Position numbers and translations under genes: made by a program
The notes under the pieces: model-generated
The model's database searches: none
What the model was told of the DNA's origin: nothing
The model's input: only the letters and a program-made list of their open reading frames with translations
NCBI RefSeq assembly: GCF_013141715.1
Contig: NZ_WHOA01000263.1
Span: 1 to 64,000, forward strand
Length of the DNA stretch: 64,000 nt
Direction of reading: 5' to 3'
DNA from: Paenibacillus phytorum
GTDB lineage: Bacteria; Bacillota; Bacilli; Paenibacillales; NBRC-103111
In this document: piece by piece, positions 57,933-64,000 of the stretch
Layout: the number at the start of each line of letters is the position of its first letter
Position numbering within the stretch: position 1 is the stretch's first letter

Positions 57933-59168
57933 ATGCTTGACAAGATTATGCTTACCTTTCAAATTGGCTTGGCCTTGGTCGGTGCGTATCAGTTGTTTTT
58001 AACTTTTTTCGGATGGTACCGTCCCAGAAACAAACAGAAATTTGCTCCCCAGAAATCGTTTGCCGTATTGGTTGCCGCTCATAATGAGGAGCAGGTCGTT
58101 GGCGCATTGATCGAGAATCTGAAGGCTTTGGATTACCCCAAAGAGCTTTATGACATCTTCGTAATTTGTGATAACTGCACAGACAATACAGCGGATATTG
58201 CACGCAGTCATGGTGTTCATGCCATGGAACGCCATAACCCGAACCTGAGAGGGAAAGGTTATGCGATCGAATGGATGCTGAAGGTGCTTTGGAAGCGGGA
58301 GCGTCAGTATGACGCTATTGTCATGTTTGATGCCGACAATCTCTCCAGTCCTGACTACTTGATGCACATGAACAATGATCTTTGCTCCGGTTCCAGAGTT
58401 ATTCAAGCTTACCTAGACAGCAAGAACCCGAACGATTCCTGGGTTACTGGCTCCTATGCAATCTCGTATTATTTTGCAAACCGCTTCTGGCAAATGCCCC
58501 GTACAAACTTAGGGCTTGCTAACTACTTGGGAGGCACAGGAATGTGCTTTGAATCCAAGCTGCTTAAACAGATCGGATGGGGAGCTACAAGCCTTGTTGA
58601 GGATCTGGAGTTCTCGATGCGTTGTATCAAGCTCGGTATTCGCCCGACTTACAACTACGAAGCGATTGTCTATGATGAGAAGCCATTGACGTTTAAAGTA
58701 TCAGCCAAACAGCGCTTGCGCTGGATGCAAGGACACTTTGATGTGGCCAAGCGTTATTTCTTCCCCCTATTGTGGCAAGGTATCAAAGAGGGCAGCTGGA
58801 CCAAGATTGACGCGGCTATCTACTCCGCTAACGTATATAACTTCTTTTTCGGTGCGATCATCTCTGTGCTGCTTTGGATTAAATCGGTGACTCCGGGTTG
58901 GTCAGACACACCTATGCTTGCCGATATCAATCCTATTTTCTTTAACTCCGTCAGCATAGCGATTTATGTGCTACTGCCTATTTCCATGTTAGTTGAGAAG
59001 GCTCCTGGCAAAGTATATAAATATTTAATTCTTTATCCAGTGTTTATGCTTTCATGGTGGCCAATTACGTTCTATGCGTTCTTCACGCAAAACAACAAAC
59101 AATGGAGCCATACGGAGCATACACGTGTGATTCGTCTAGACGAAATGAAAAGTAAACAAGTGAGTTGA
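57933..59168 (+). CDS. Membrane glycosyltransferase family 2 (PgaC/cellulose synthase-like)
   Basis: A 411-residue processive-type glycosyltransferase: one N-terminal helix, GT-A domain with FAVLVAAHNEEQVVGALIEN, VICDNCTDNTADIA, VMFDADNLSSPDYL (DxD), LVEDLEFSMR (ED), QRLRWMQGHF (QxxRW), and three C-terminal helices. The ATG at 57933 has AAGGGGG ten bases upstream. The product is unknown; poly-hexosamine or glycolipid are both possible. Confidence 0.88.
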   Translation: MLDKIMLTFQIGLALVGAYQLFLTFFGWYRPRNKQKFAPQKSFAVLVAAHNEEQVVGALIENLKALDYPKELYDIFVICDNCTDNTADIARSHGVHAMERHNPNLRGKGYAIEWMLKVLWKRERQYDAIVMFDADNLSSPDYLMHMNNDLCSGSRVIQAYLDSKNPNDSWVTGSYAISYYFANRFWQMPRTNLGLANYLGGTGMCFESKLLKQIGWGATSLVEDLEFSMRCIKLGIRPTYNYEAIVYDEKPLTFKVSAKQRLRWMQGHFDVAKRYFFPLLWQGIKEGSWTKIDAAIYSANVYNFFFGAIISVLLWIKSVTPGWSDTPMLADINPIFFNSVSIAIYVLLPISMLVEKAPGKVYKYLILYPVFMLSWWPITFYAFFTQNNKQWSHTEHTRVIRLDEMKSKQVS

Positions 59169-59194
59169 CTTTCTCTGAATGAGATGATATTATA

Positions 59195-59336
59195 TTCAAG
59201 TAAAAGCAGAAGCGCCCGCTTCTCACCTGACCGACACCTGTTGGCTGGTTTGAATGAATCGTCATGAATGTACAATAGGTTTGCATGAACCTGTTATTGA
59301 TGAAGATGTGGGCCACTGCGCCCACATCTTTTTTAT
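59195..59336 (+). promoter_or_regulatory. L20-type leader with intrinsic terminator upstream of infC
   Basis: The leader contains GAAGCGCCCGCTTCTCACCT, a conserved part of infC leaders in Firmicutes, and a terminator at 59303-59336 (AAGATGTGGG with CCCACATCTT, six Ts) 44 bp before the infC start. In B. subtilis L20 binds such a leader to cause early termination of infC-rpmI-rplT. The match is by pattern only. Confidence 0.75.
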
Positions 59337-59379
59337 ATTGTTAGAGAGAGCGTTACATACTTTATGGAGGTGGAATACT

Positions 59380-59895
59380 ATTAGCAAAGACCATATGATT
59401 AATGACGAGATTCGTGTGAAGGAAGTACGCCTGATTGGGGCGGACGGAGAACAACTCGGCATCACGCCGATTCGCGAAGCTCTTCAAATCGCACTTGACG
59501 CGAATTTGGATTTGGTAAATGTGGCACCGACGGCTAAGCCGCCAGTATGCCGCATTATGGATTACGGTAAATTCCGTTATGAAACACAGAAGAAAGAAAA
59601 AGAAGCTCGCAAGAACCAGAAAATCGTGGATATCAAAGAAATTCGCTTAAGCGCGACAATCGATGAGCACGACTTCCAAACAAAGCTTCGCAATGCCGTT
59701 AAGTTTCTTGGCGAAGGCGATAAAGTGAAAGCCAGCGTCAGATTCCGTGGTCGTGAAATAGCGCACTCGGAGATTGGCCGTAGAGTGCTTGAACGTTTAG
59801 CTACTGAAACAGCTGACATTTCCTCACAGGAGCGCGCTCCAAAGCTTGAGGGAAGAAGCATGATCATGATCTTAACGCCGAAAGTCACTACCTAG
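59380..59895 (+). CDS. infC: Translation initiation factor IF-3
   Basis: A 171-residue protein: N-domain HMINDEIRVKEVRLIGADGE, ITPIREALQIAL, linker rich in Lys (YETQKKEKEARKNQKIV), C-domain IRLSATIDEHDFQTKLRNAV and KVKASVRFRGREIAHSE. It starts at the rare ATT (59380), nine bases after GGAGG. That reading gives the expected ISKDHMIND start and family length, and an ATT start is how infC controls itself in other bacteria. The longer reading from 59254 overlaps the leader and is rejected. Confidence 0.95.
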   Translation: MSKDHMINDEIRVKEVRLIGADGEQLGITPIREALQIALDANLDLVNVAPTAKPPVCRIMDYGKFRYETQKKEKEARKNQKIVDIKEIRLSATIDEHDFQTKLRNAVKFLGEGDKVKASVRFRGREIAHSEIGRRVLERLATETADISSQERAPKLEGRSMIMILTPKVTT

Positions 59896-59925
59896 GCGTT
59901 ATACTAAATTAGGAGGAACAACACC

Positions 59926-60129
59926 ATGCCGAAAATGAAAACACACAGCAGCTTGAAAGGCCGTTTCAAAATTACTGGCACAGGCAAAGTGATGAGATAC
60001 AAACAAGGTAAAAATCACTTGCTTTCCGGTAAATCATCACGTACTAAACGTGTTCTTGGAACAAACCCAGTTATGGCTCCAGGCGATGTACGTCGTTTGC
60101 AACAACAACTGTCCCTTATCAAAGGTTAA
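59926..60129 (+). CDS. rpmI: Ribosomal protein L35
   Basis: A 67-residue (66 without the start Met) basic protein: PKMKTHSSLKGRFKITGTGK, HLLSGKSSRTKR. AGGAGG precedes the ATG. Second gene of the infC operon. Confidence 0.97.
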   Translation: MPKMKTHSSLKGRFKITGTGKVMRYKQGKNHLLSGKSSRTKRVLGTNPVMAPGDVRRLQQQLSLIKG

Positions 60130-60183
60130 TCGTTATTAGCTAAAATTCGAACATCATTTATATATCCCAGGAGGTAGTTCACA

Positions 60184-60543
60184 ATGGCAAGAGTCAAGGG
60201 CGGATTTATTCGCGCTCACCGTCGTAAGAAAATTTTGAAACTAGCAAAAGGTTATTTCGGTTCCAAGCATCGCTTATTTAAAACAGCTAAAGAACAAGTA
60301 ATGAAATCTTTAGTGTATGCTTACCGTGACCGTCGTCAAACGAAACGTAACTTCCGCAGACTGTGGATTACACGTATCAATGCAGGCGCTCGTCAAAACG
60401 GCTTGAGCTACAGCAAATTGATGCACGGCCTGAAATTGGCTGGTATCGACATCAACCGCAAAATCTTGGCTGATCTAGCTGTGAATGATTCCAAAGCGTT
60501 CAACGATTTGGCAACAGCTGCAAAAGCAAAAGTAAACGCGTAA
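60184..60543 (+). CDS. rplT: Ribosomal protein L20
   Basis: A 119-residue protein: ARVKGGFIRAHRRKKILKLA, KGYFGSKHRLFKTAKEQVMK, YRDRRQTKRNFRRLWITRIN. Needed for early 50S assembly and likely represses its operon via the leader. AGGAGGT stands before the ATG. A terminator follows. Confidence 0.97.
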   Translation: MARVKGGFIRAHRRKKILKLAKGYFGSKHRLFKTAKEQVMKSLVYAYRDRRQTKRNFRRLWITRINAGARQNGLSYSKLMHGLKLAGIDINRKILADLAVNDSKAFNDLATAAKAKVNA

Positions 60544-60553
60544 TTGCGTTCTT

Positions 60554-60589
60554 AGAAGCCTGTTCCCTTTAGGGAGCAGGCTTCTTTTT
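60554..60589 (+). terminator. Terminator after rplT
   Basis: AGAAGCCTG-TCCC with GGGA-CAGGCTTCT, loop TTTA, then five Ts. Confidence 0.92.
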
Positions 60590-60609
60590 GCATAAAATGG
60601 ACGAGGTTT

Positions 60610-61710
60610 TTAAACGTTGGATGGTGTTTCTGATCGACGATTTTTACGAAACAGCACAACCACGAACATCAACAGCGGAATAACGACTTGAAAGACTGGG
60701 AAAAACTTCACACTAACATTCAAGCCAAGCCACACGTGATAGGTATAGTTCGGTTCTATAAAAGATGTGATAAAAATAATAAAACCCACATAGAAAATCC
60801 ACAGGCGTCTACTTGTTGAACTCGATAATCGGGTACATGCATAAACGGCCCCCCAGTAGAATGCGGTCATTTTCACAAATAAACCAAGAAATAAGAGCAA
60901 GGTGACCATAACGTCAAGTCGCTCTAAAATATCACCAACCTGTATTAACTGAACGGCCTGTAAAAAAGGTAAGGTACTATTTGCAACAAGGGTTGTCCCA
61001 AGCGCCATCAGGTTTAAAATATTCATCAAAATTAAAAAAACGGCAACACTGAGATAAGAGAGTATACTAATTCGCTTAATCTTTTGCTTCTCAGACAACA
61101 AGTGCCATATCATAAAAAACAGCACCATTTGTCCAAATGGAAACGATAAAATGTCAGGGAATGCGGCTTTGATAACAGGACCAAGTCCATTATCGAGAAT
61201 AGGTAACAGGTTGTCTTTATGGAGGATTCCAGAAATCAAAATCAATAATATCAATGCTCCGTAGCTTACGAAAATAAGCGGTAACAGGGCCTCATTCACT
61301 CTGGAGAATGTTTCGATACCCATGGCAACCGCGTAAGTAGCAAGTAATACAATAATAAGCATAGTCACATATTGGGGTGTCGAGCTTAGCAGTGTTAGAT
61401 TCGTTATCTCTCCAAAATCTCGAAGGTTTCTCATGGATTCATAGGCAAAATAAAGGGCAAAGAGGATCCCAATCCCTGTTCCTATTTTGGTCCCGAAACA
61501 CAGCTTTAAGAGCCCGATCAGACACTCTTCTGGTGCTATTCGTTGTATATACAAAAACATGATTAATAAAAGCAAACCCGCTGCAGCGGCGAACAGCATG
61601 GCAAGCCAAGAATCCTGCTTAGCGCCGCTGCCTAAGGCAAATAAGGGTGTACTTCCTATTTCGAAAAGCATGATCGTGACGGCTAGTTGGTAATTGCTGA
61701 TGCGCTCCAT
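60610..61710 (-). CDS. Spore germination receptor subunit B (GerAB/GerKB type permease)
   Basis: A 366-residue protein with ten membrane helices of the amino acid permease-like GerAB family: ISNYQLAVTIMLFEIGSTPL, GIGILFALYFAYESMRNLRD and RLDVMVTLLLFLGLFVKMTA. It forms the nutrient-binding part of the germinant receptor. Last gene of an A-C-B operon. The ligand is unknown. Confidence 0.88.
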   Translation of the reverse strand: MERISNYQLAVTIMLFEIGSTPLFALGSGAKQDSWLAMLFAAAAGLLLLIMFLYIQRIAPEECLIGLLKLCFGTKIGTGIGILFALYFAYESMRNLRDFGEITNLTLLSSTPQYVTMLIIVLLATYAVAMGIETFSRVNEALLPLIFVSYGALILLILISGILHKDNLLPILDNGLGPVIKAAFPDILSFPFGQMVLFFMIWHLLSEKQKIKRISILSYLSVAVFLILMNILNLMALGTTLVANSTLPFLQAVQLIQVGDILERLDVMVTLLLFLGLFVKMTAFYWGAVYACTRLSSSTSRRLWIFYVGFIIFITSFIEPNYTYHVWLGLNVSVKFFPVFQVVIPLLMFVVVLFRKNRRSETPSNV

Positions 61711-61733
61711 AGCAAGCCTCCTTCCATAACTTA

Positions 61734-62969
61734 CTATTCGTGGTCATGCAGTAGTTGCTTAAAAGGCTTATTACTCATTCCAATTCGGTCAATTTTAATA
61801 TGAACACTGGGCTCTAATTGGAGGGAAGGAAATTGTTCTTCCCAGTCGTTCTTTATTTTCTTCCATACCTTAGGATATTTTCTGTGAATCACATCTGCAA
61901 AACCAAATACATCCGTATTTTTCTCGATAGCAGATTGAAAGGCTTTGATCATTAAGTTCGTAACTTCCTCATTCGCAATGTCTTCCGTGGCTTTAATACC
62001 CTTTATCTTTGAGAGGTCGTCATTGCAGCCATTCTCAATAAGAACACCAGCAGCATGTACTTCCACTTTCATTATCCATTGCCCGTCTTTTGCAAGGATC
62101 GGCTTCAATTTGCTTGTCGCTTTGGTGATTCGAATCGCCGATTTATGATCTTTGCTGCCTTTGGAACAGCCAAAATGCAAAACGGTCTGTTTAATTGTGT
62201 CCCGGATCCAATTAATTCCGTATCCTTCATCGGATGTAAACCAGCCAACGAGCTTATCCTGTTTGAAAATACCAAGTCTGCCCAATTTTAATTTGTTTGC
62301 AGATGTTGTTTTCTTTAATTCAGCAATAGAAGAGTTAGGGCCAACGCCAGTGCCAGAAATGATCACTTCAGGAATCAATGTATAGGAAGAGTCACTCGTC
62401 ATTCCCATCATGACATTTTGAATCATCATTTGATTAAAATTAGAGCCGTTTTTTTCTTCATTGCGAATCATATTGCGAACGGCAGCTCCAGGCAGCTTCT
62501 CAATGGACGCAACCTGCTCCAGGATTCTTCTTCCTTCCCCATTCGTTACTAATACGCTGACAGTCTCCCGAGCATCCGAATTGCGCAAATAGATGTCCAT
62601 GAGCTGGGAAATGCCGTGCTTTGCCGCCTGTTCACCAATGACAACAATTCGATTATGGGCAAAAAACATAGCACGCGGCATTTCCAAACTTGATTTTTGA
62701 ACCGCGCCTCGAAGGGTACCGCCGCTCGTAGAGAATACGCTGACAGGTGCTTGCTGGCCGGCATTTCCACCCATGCTTTGACTCGAAATCGATTGTGGAA
62801 TGACGATCTGATAAGAAACAGTCCAGTCTTTCCCGTTCCAATCAATGGCTGTTGCTGCTGTAATTCCGAGTTGATTTAACTCGATCCGATCCCAGCATCC
62901 GGATAGCAGTAGGCATAAGAAGATGCTTGTTAGTAAGCGAAACCAACCGTGAAGGAAGTTTTTTCCCAT
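61734..62969 (-). CDS. Spore germination receptor subunit C (Ger(x)C lipoprotein)
   Basis: A 411-residue lipoprotein: signal with lipobox LLSGCWDRIEL (CWDRxEL is a typical Ger(x)C start), N-terminal domain with AMFFAHNRIVVIGEQAAKHG and DIYLRNSDARETVSVLV, C-domain with FADVIHRKYPKVWKKIKNDW and HIKIDRIGMSN. It anchors the receptor at the outer face of the inner spore membrane. 23 bp before gerAB. Confidence 0.9.
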   Translation of the reverse strand: MGKNFLHGWFRLLTSIFLCLLLSGCWDRIELNQLGITAATAIDWNGKDWTVSYQIVIPQSISSQSMGGNAGQQAPVSVFSTSGGTLRGAVQKSSLEMPRAMFFAHNRIVVIGEQAAKHGISQLMDIYLRNSDARETVSVLVTNGEGRRILEQVASIEKLPGAAVRNMIRNEEKNGSNFNQMMIQNVMMGMTSDSSYTLIPEVIISGTGVGPNSSIAELKKTTSANKLKLGRLGIFKQDKLVGWFTSDEGYGINWIRDTIKQTVLHFGCSKGSKDHKSAIRITKATSKLKPILAKDGQWIMKVEVHAAGVLIENGCNDDLSKIKGIKATEDIANEEVTNLMIKAFQSAIEKNTDVFGFADVIHRKYPKVWKKIKNDWEEQFPSLQLEPSVHIKIDRIGMSNKPFKQLLHDHE

Positions 62970-62995
62970 TCACATAGCACCTCCTTAATGGCATA

Positions 62996-64000
62996 TCAGG
63001 GATTATCCCTCTTTGGTGGAGACTTCTTCATGTTCGGTGCTTGTCTGGTGTAGTTTTTGCTTAAGGGGCGACCAGGCATTTTCGCCCATGGAACTCGGAT
63101 GAGAATATCTCTAAACTTTGGTAAAGCTAGAGGGGCAATAGGCGTTAGATAAGGGACTCCGAAAGAAAGGAGAGAGGCTAAATGAATCAAGATGGCCATG
63201 CATCCTGCCATGATCCCGAACAAGCCAAATGTACCAGCTAGCAGCATAAGGATGAATCGGATTAATCGGGCAGCTATCCCCATGTTTAACGCTGGTGTAA
63301 CGAAATTGGAGATGGCCGTGAAGGAAACGACAATGACCATAGCTGCCGAAACAAGACCAGCTTGCACAGCAGCTTGCCCCAGTACGAGTGCACCAACGAT
63401 GGATATGGCGGAACCGATGACACGAGGCATTCGTATGCCAGCCTCCCGAAGAACCTCGAACGTAATTTCCATCAAGAGAGCTTCCACAATAGCGGGGAAA
63501 GGGACGCCTTCCCGCTGTGCGGCCAGGCTGATCAGCAAAGTTGTCGGCAGCATCTCTTGATGAAAGGTTGTGACGGCGATATAGCAGGATGGGAGCAGCA
63601 TGGAAACAAAGAAAGAGATATAACGAATACAGCGGACGAAAGTAGCGATATCAAAGCGTTGATAGTAATCTTCACTCGATTGAAGAAATCTGAAAAAGGT
63701 TACTGGAGCAAGCAGAACGAAAGGAGTTCCATCGACGATAATGGCCACTTGTCCTTCCAGAAGGCCGGCTGCTACGGCATCTGGCCTCTCTGAGTTCATG
63801 ATGGTAGGGAATGGGGTGTAGGTTCTATCTTCGATGAATCCTTCAATGTACCCGCTCTCAAGGATGCTGTCGACGTCTATCCTGTCTAGGCGACTCTTGA
63901 CTTCTTGAACGACTTGATCTTCAGCAATTCCATCCAAATAGGTGATGACAACTTCAGTTTGCGTGTATCGACCTAATCGCAGGCTAATAAACCGAAGATC
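62996..64000 (-). CDS. Spore germination receptor subunit A (GerAA family), 5' end outside the window
   Basis: 335 codons visible, with open frame up to the last base (DLRFISLRLGRYTQTEVVIT then YLDGIAED), so the N-terminal part lies beyond 64000. Features: YTPFPTIMNSERPDAVAAGL, EGQVAIIVDGTPFVLLAPVT, RFDIATFVRCIRYISFFVSM, then about four to five helices with PRVIGSAISIVGALVLGQAA, and a Lys/Pro-rich C-terminus. First gene of a gerK-like A-C-B operon. Confidence 0.92.
   Translation of the reverse strand, partial: DLRFISLRLGRYTQTEVVITYLDGIAEDQVVQEVKSRLDRIDVDSILESGYIEGFIEDRTYTPFPTIMNSERPDAVAAGLLEGQVAIIVDGTPFVLLAPVTFFRFLQSSEDYYQRFDIATFVRCIRYISFFVSMLLPSCYIAVTTFHQEMLPTTLLISLAAQREGVPFPAIVEALLMEITFEVLREAGIRMPRVIGSAISIVGALVLGQAAVQAGLVSAAMVIVVSFTAISNFVTPALNMGIAARLIRFILMLLAGTFGLFGIMAGCMAILIHLASLLSFGVPYLTPIAPLALPKFRDILIRVPWAKMPGRPLSKNYTRQAPNMKKSPPKRDNP

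Noticed and set aside
1..64000. tRNA or rRNA genes, insertion sequences, integrases
   Set aside because: None could be recognised by conserved stems, motifs or transposase signatures on reading both strands; a covariance or profile search could still find something missed.

Overview
The window looks like chromosome of an endospore-forming, aerobic member of the Firmicutes, most likely Paenibacillus or a close relative. Evidence: strong AGGAGG-type ribosome binding sites throughout; many spore genes (GerP-family proteins, GerPC, an alpha/beta SASP, a YjcZ-type peptide, a GerA-type receptor operon); B. subtilis-type genes such as yneK, yfkK, yvyE, ytqA and ytqB; and infC-rpmI-rplT with an ATT start. 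No rRNA or tRNA gene and no CRISPR array was seen. The assignment rests on gene content and remembered family sequences; no database search was run.

Layout. 1-5.4 kb: housekeeping metabolism (DUF2621 protein, endonuclease IV, PurU, transketolase, nucleoside phosphorylase PpnP). 5.5-7.5 kb: gene decay, with a hisC relic of three fragments and a speA-type decarboxylase broken by a small deletion and an in-frame TAG. 7.6-13.8 kb: a cyo/qox-type quinol oxidase operon with heme O synthase, a FixH/YtkA-like lipoprotein, a lipoprotein cytochrome c and SCO1. 13.9-15.3 kb: a MocR/PdxR-type regulator. 15.5-20.2 kb: a compact phage-derived module (ImmA/IrrE protease, XRE repressor, ArpU-like regulator, one tail-type protein, holin, endolysin) with three copies of one 17-bp dyad operator, followed by four related palindromes. 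20.2-26.3 kb: a DUF559-like nuclease, a hydroxyisobutyrate-dehydrogenase/PilZ fusion, pgi, yvyE, a TetR regulator, DUF1128 and a Gly-Phe repeat protein. 26.4-29.1 kb: a spore cluster (five GerP-type genes in two convergent groups, Hsp20, SASP). 29.1-32.1 kb: GtrA, a GT2 and a PIG-V-like glycosyltransferase. 32.1-35.0 kb: YjcZ-type peptide, ArsR/DUF2087 regulator, and menaquinone genes mqnB-mqnD. 35.0-35.6 kb: repeats only. 35.6-42.7 kb: D-2-hydroxyacid dehydrogenase, pseudouridine synthase, LacI regulator with a divergent FAD oxidoreductase, 92-bp repeats, and a B12-binding radical SAM protein. 42.8-46.8 kb: a gluconate-2-dehydrogenase-type cassette with cytochrome c and its own TatC/TatA. 47.0-48.5 kb: an IMP dehydrogenase closely resembling the Tritrichomonas type. 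48.6-49.3 kb: repeats. 49.3-54.5 kb: manA, ytqB/mnmM, cytochrome c, ytqA, a WGxxGxxG surface protein and trmB. 54.5-59.2 kb: envelope glycosyltransferases and a PAP2 phosphatase. 59.2-60.6 kb: L20 leader-infC-rpmI-rplT. 60.6-64.0 kb: gerA-type germinant receptor genes in A-C-B order, gerAA cut by the window end.

How parts fit. MqnB/MqnD make menaquinone, the likely substrate of the quinol oxidase; small lipoprotein cytochromes c could link dehydrogenases such as the GMC enzyme to the respiratory chain. The phage-derived module has the parts of an ImmR/ImmA-type switch wired to a lysis cassette. Several intergenic regions carry tandem dyad-containing repeats of different families (113 bp, 92 bp, 51 bp and short palindromes), which is the most unusual large-scale property of the window.
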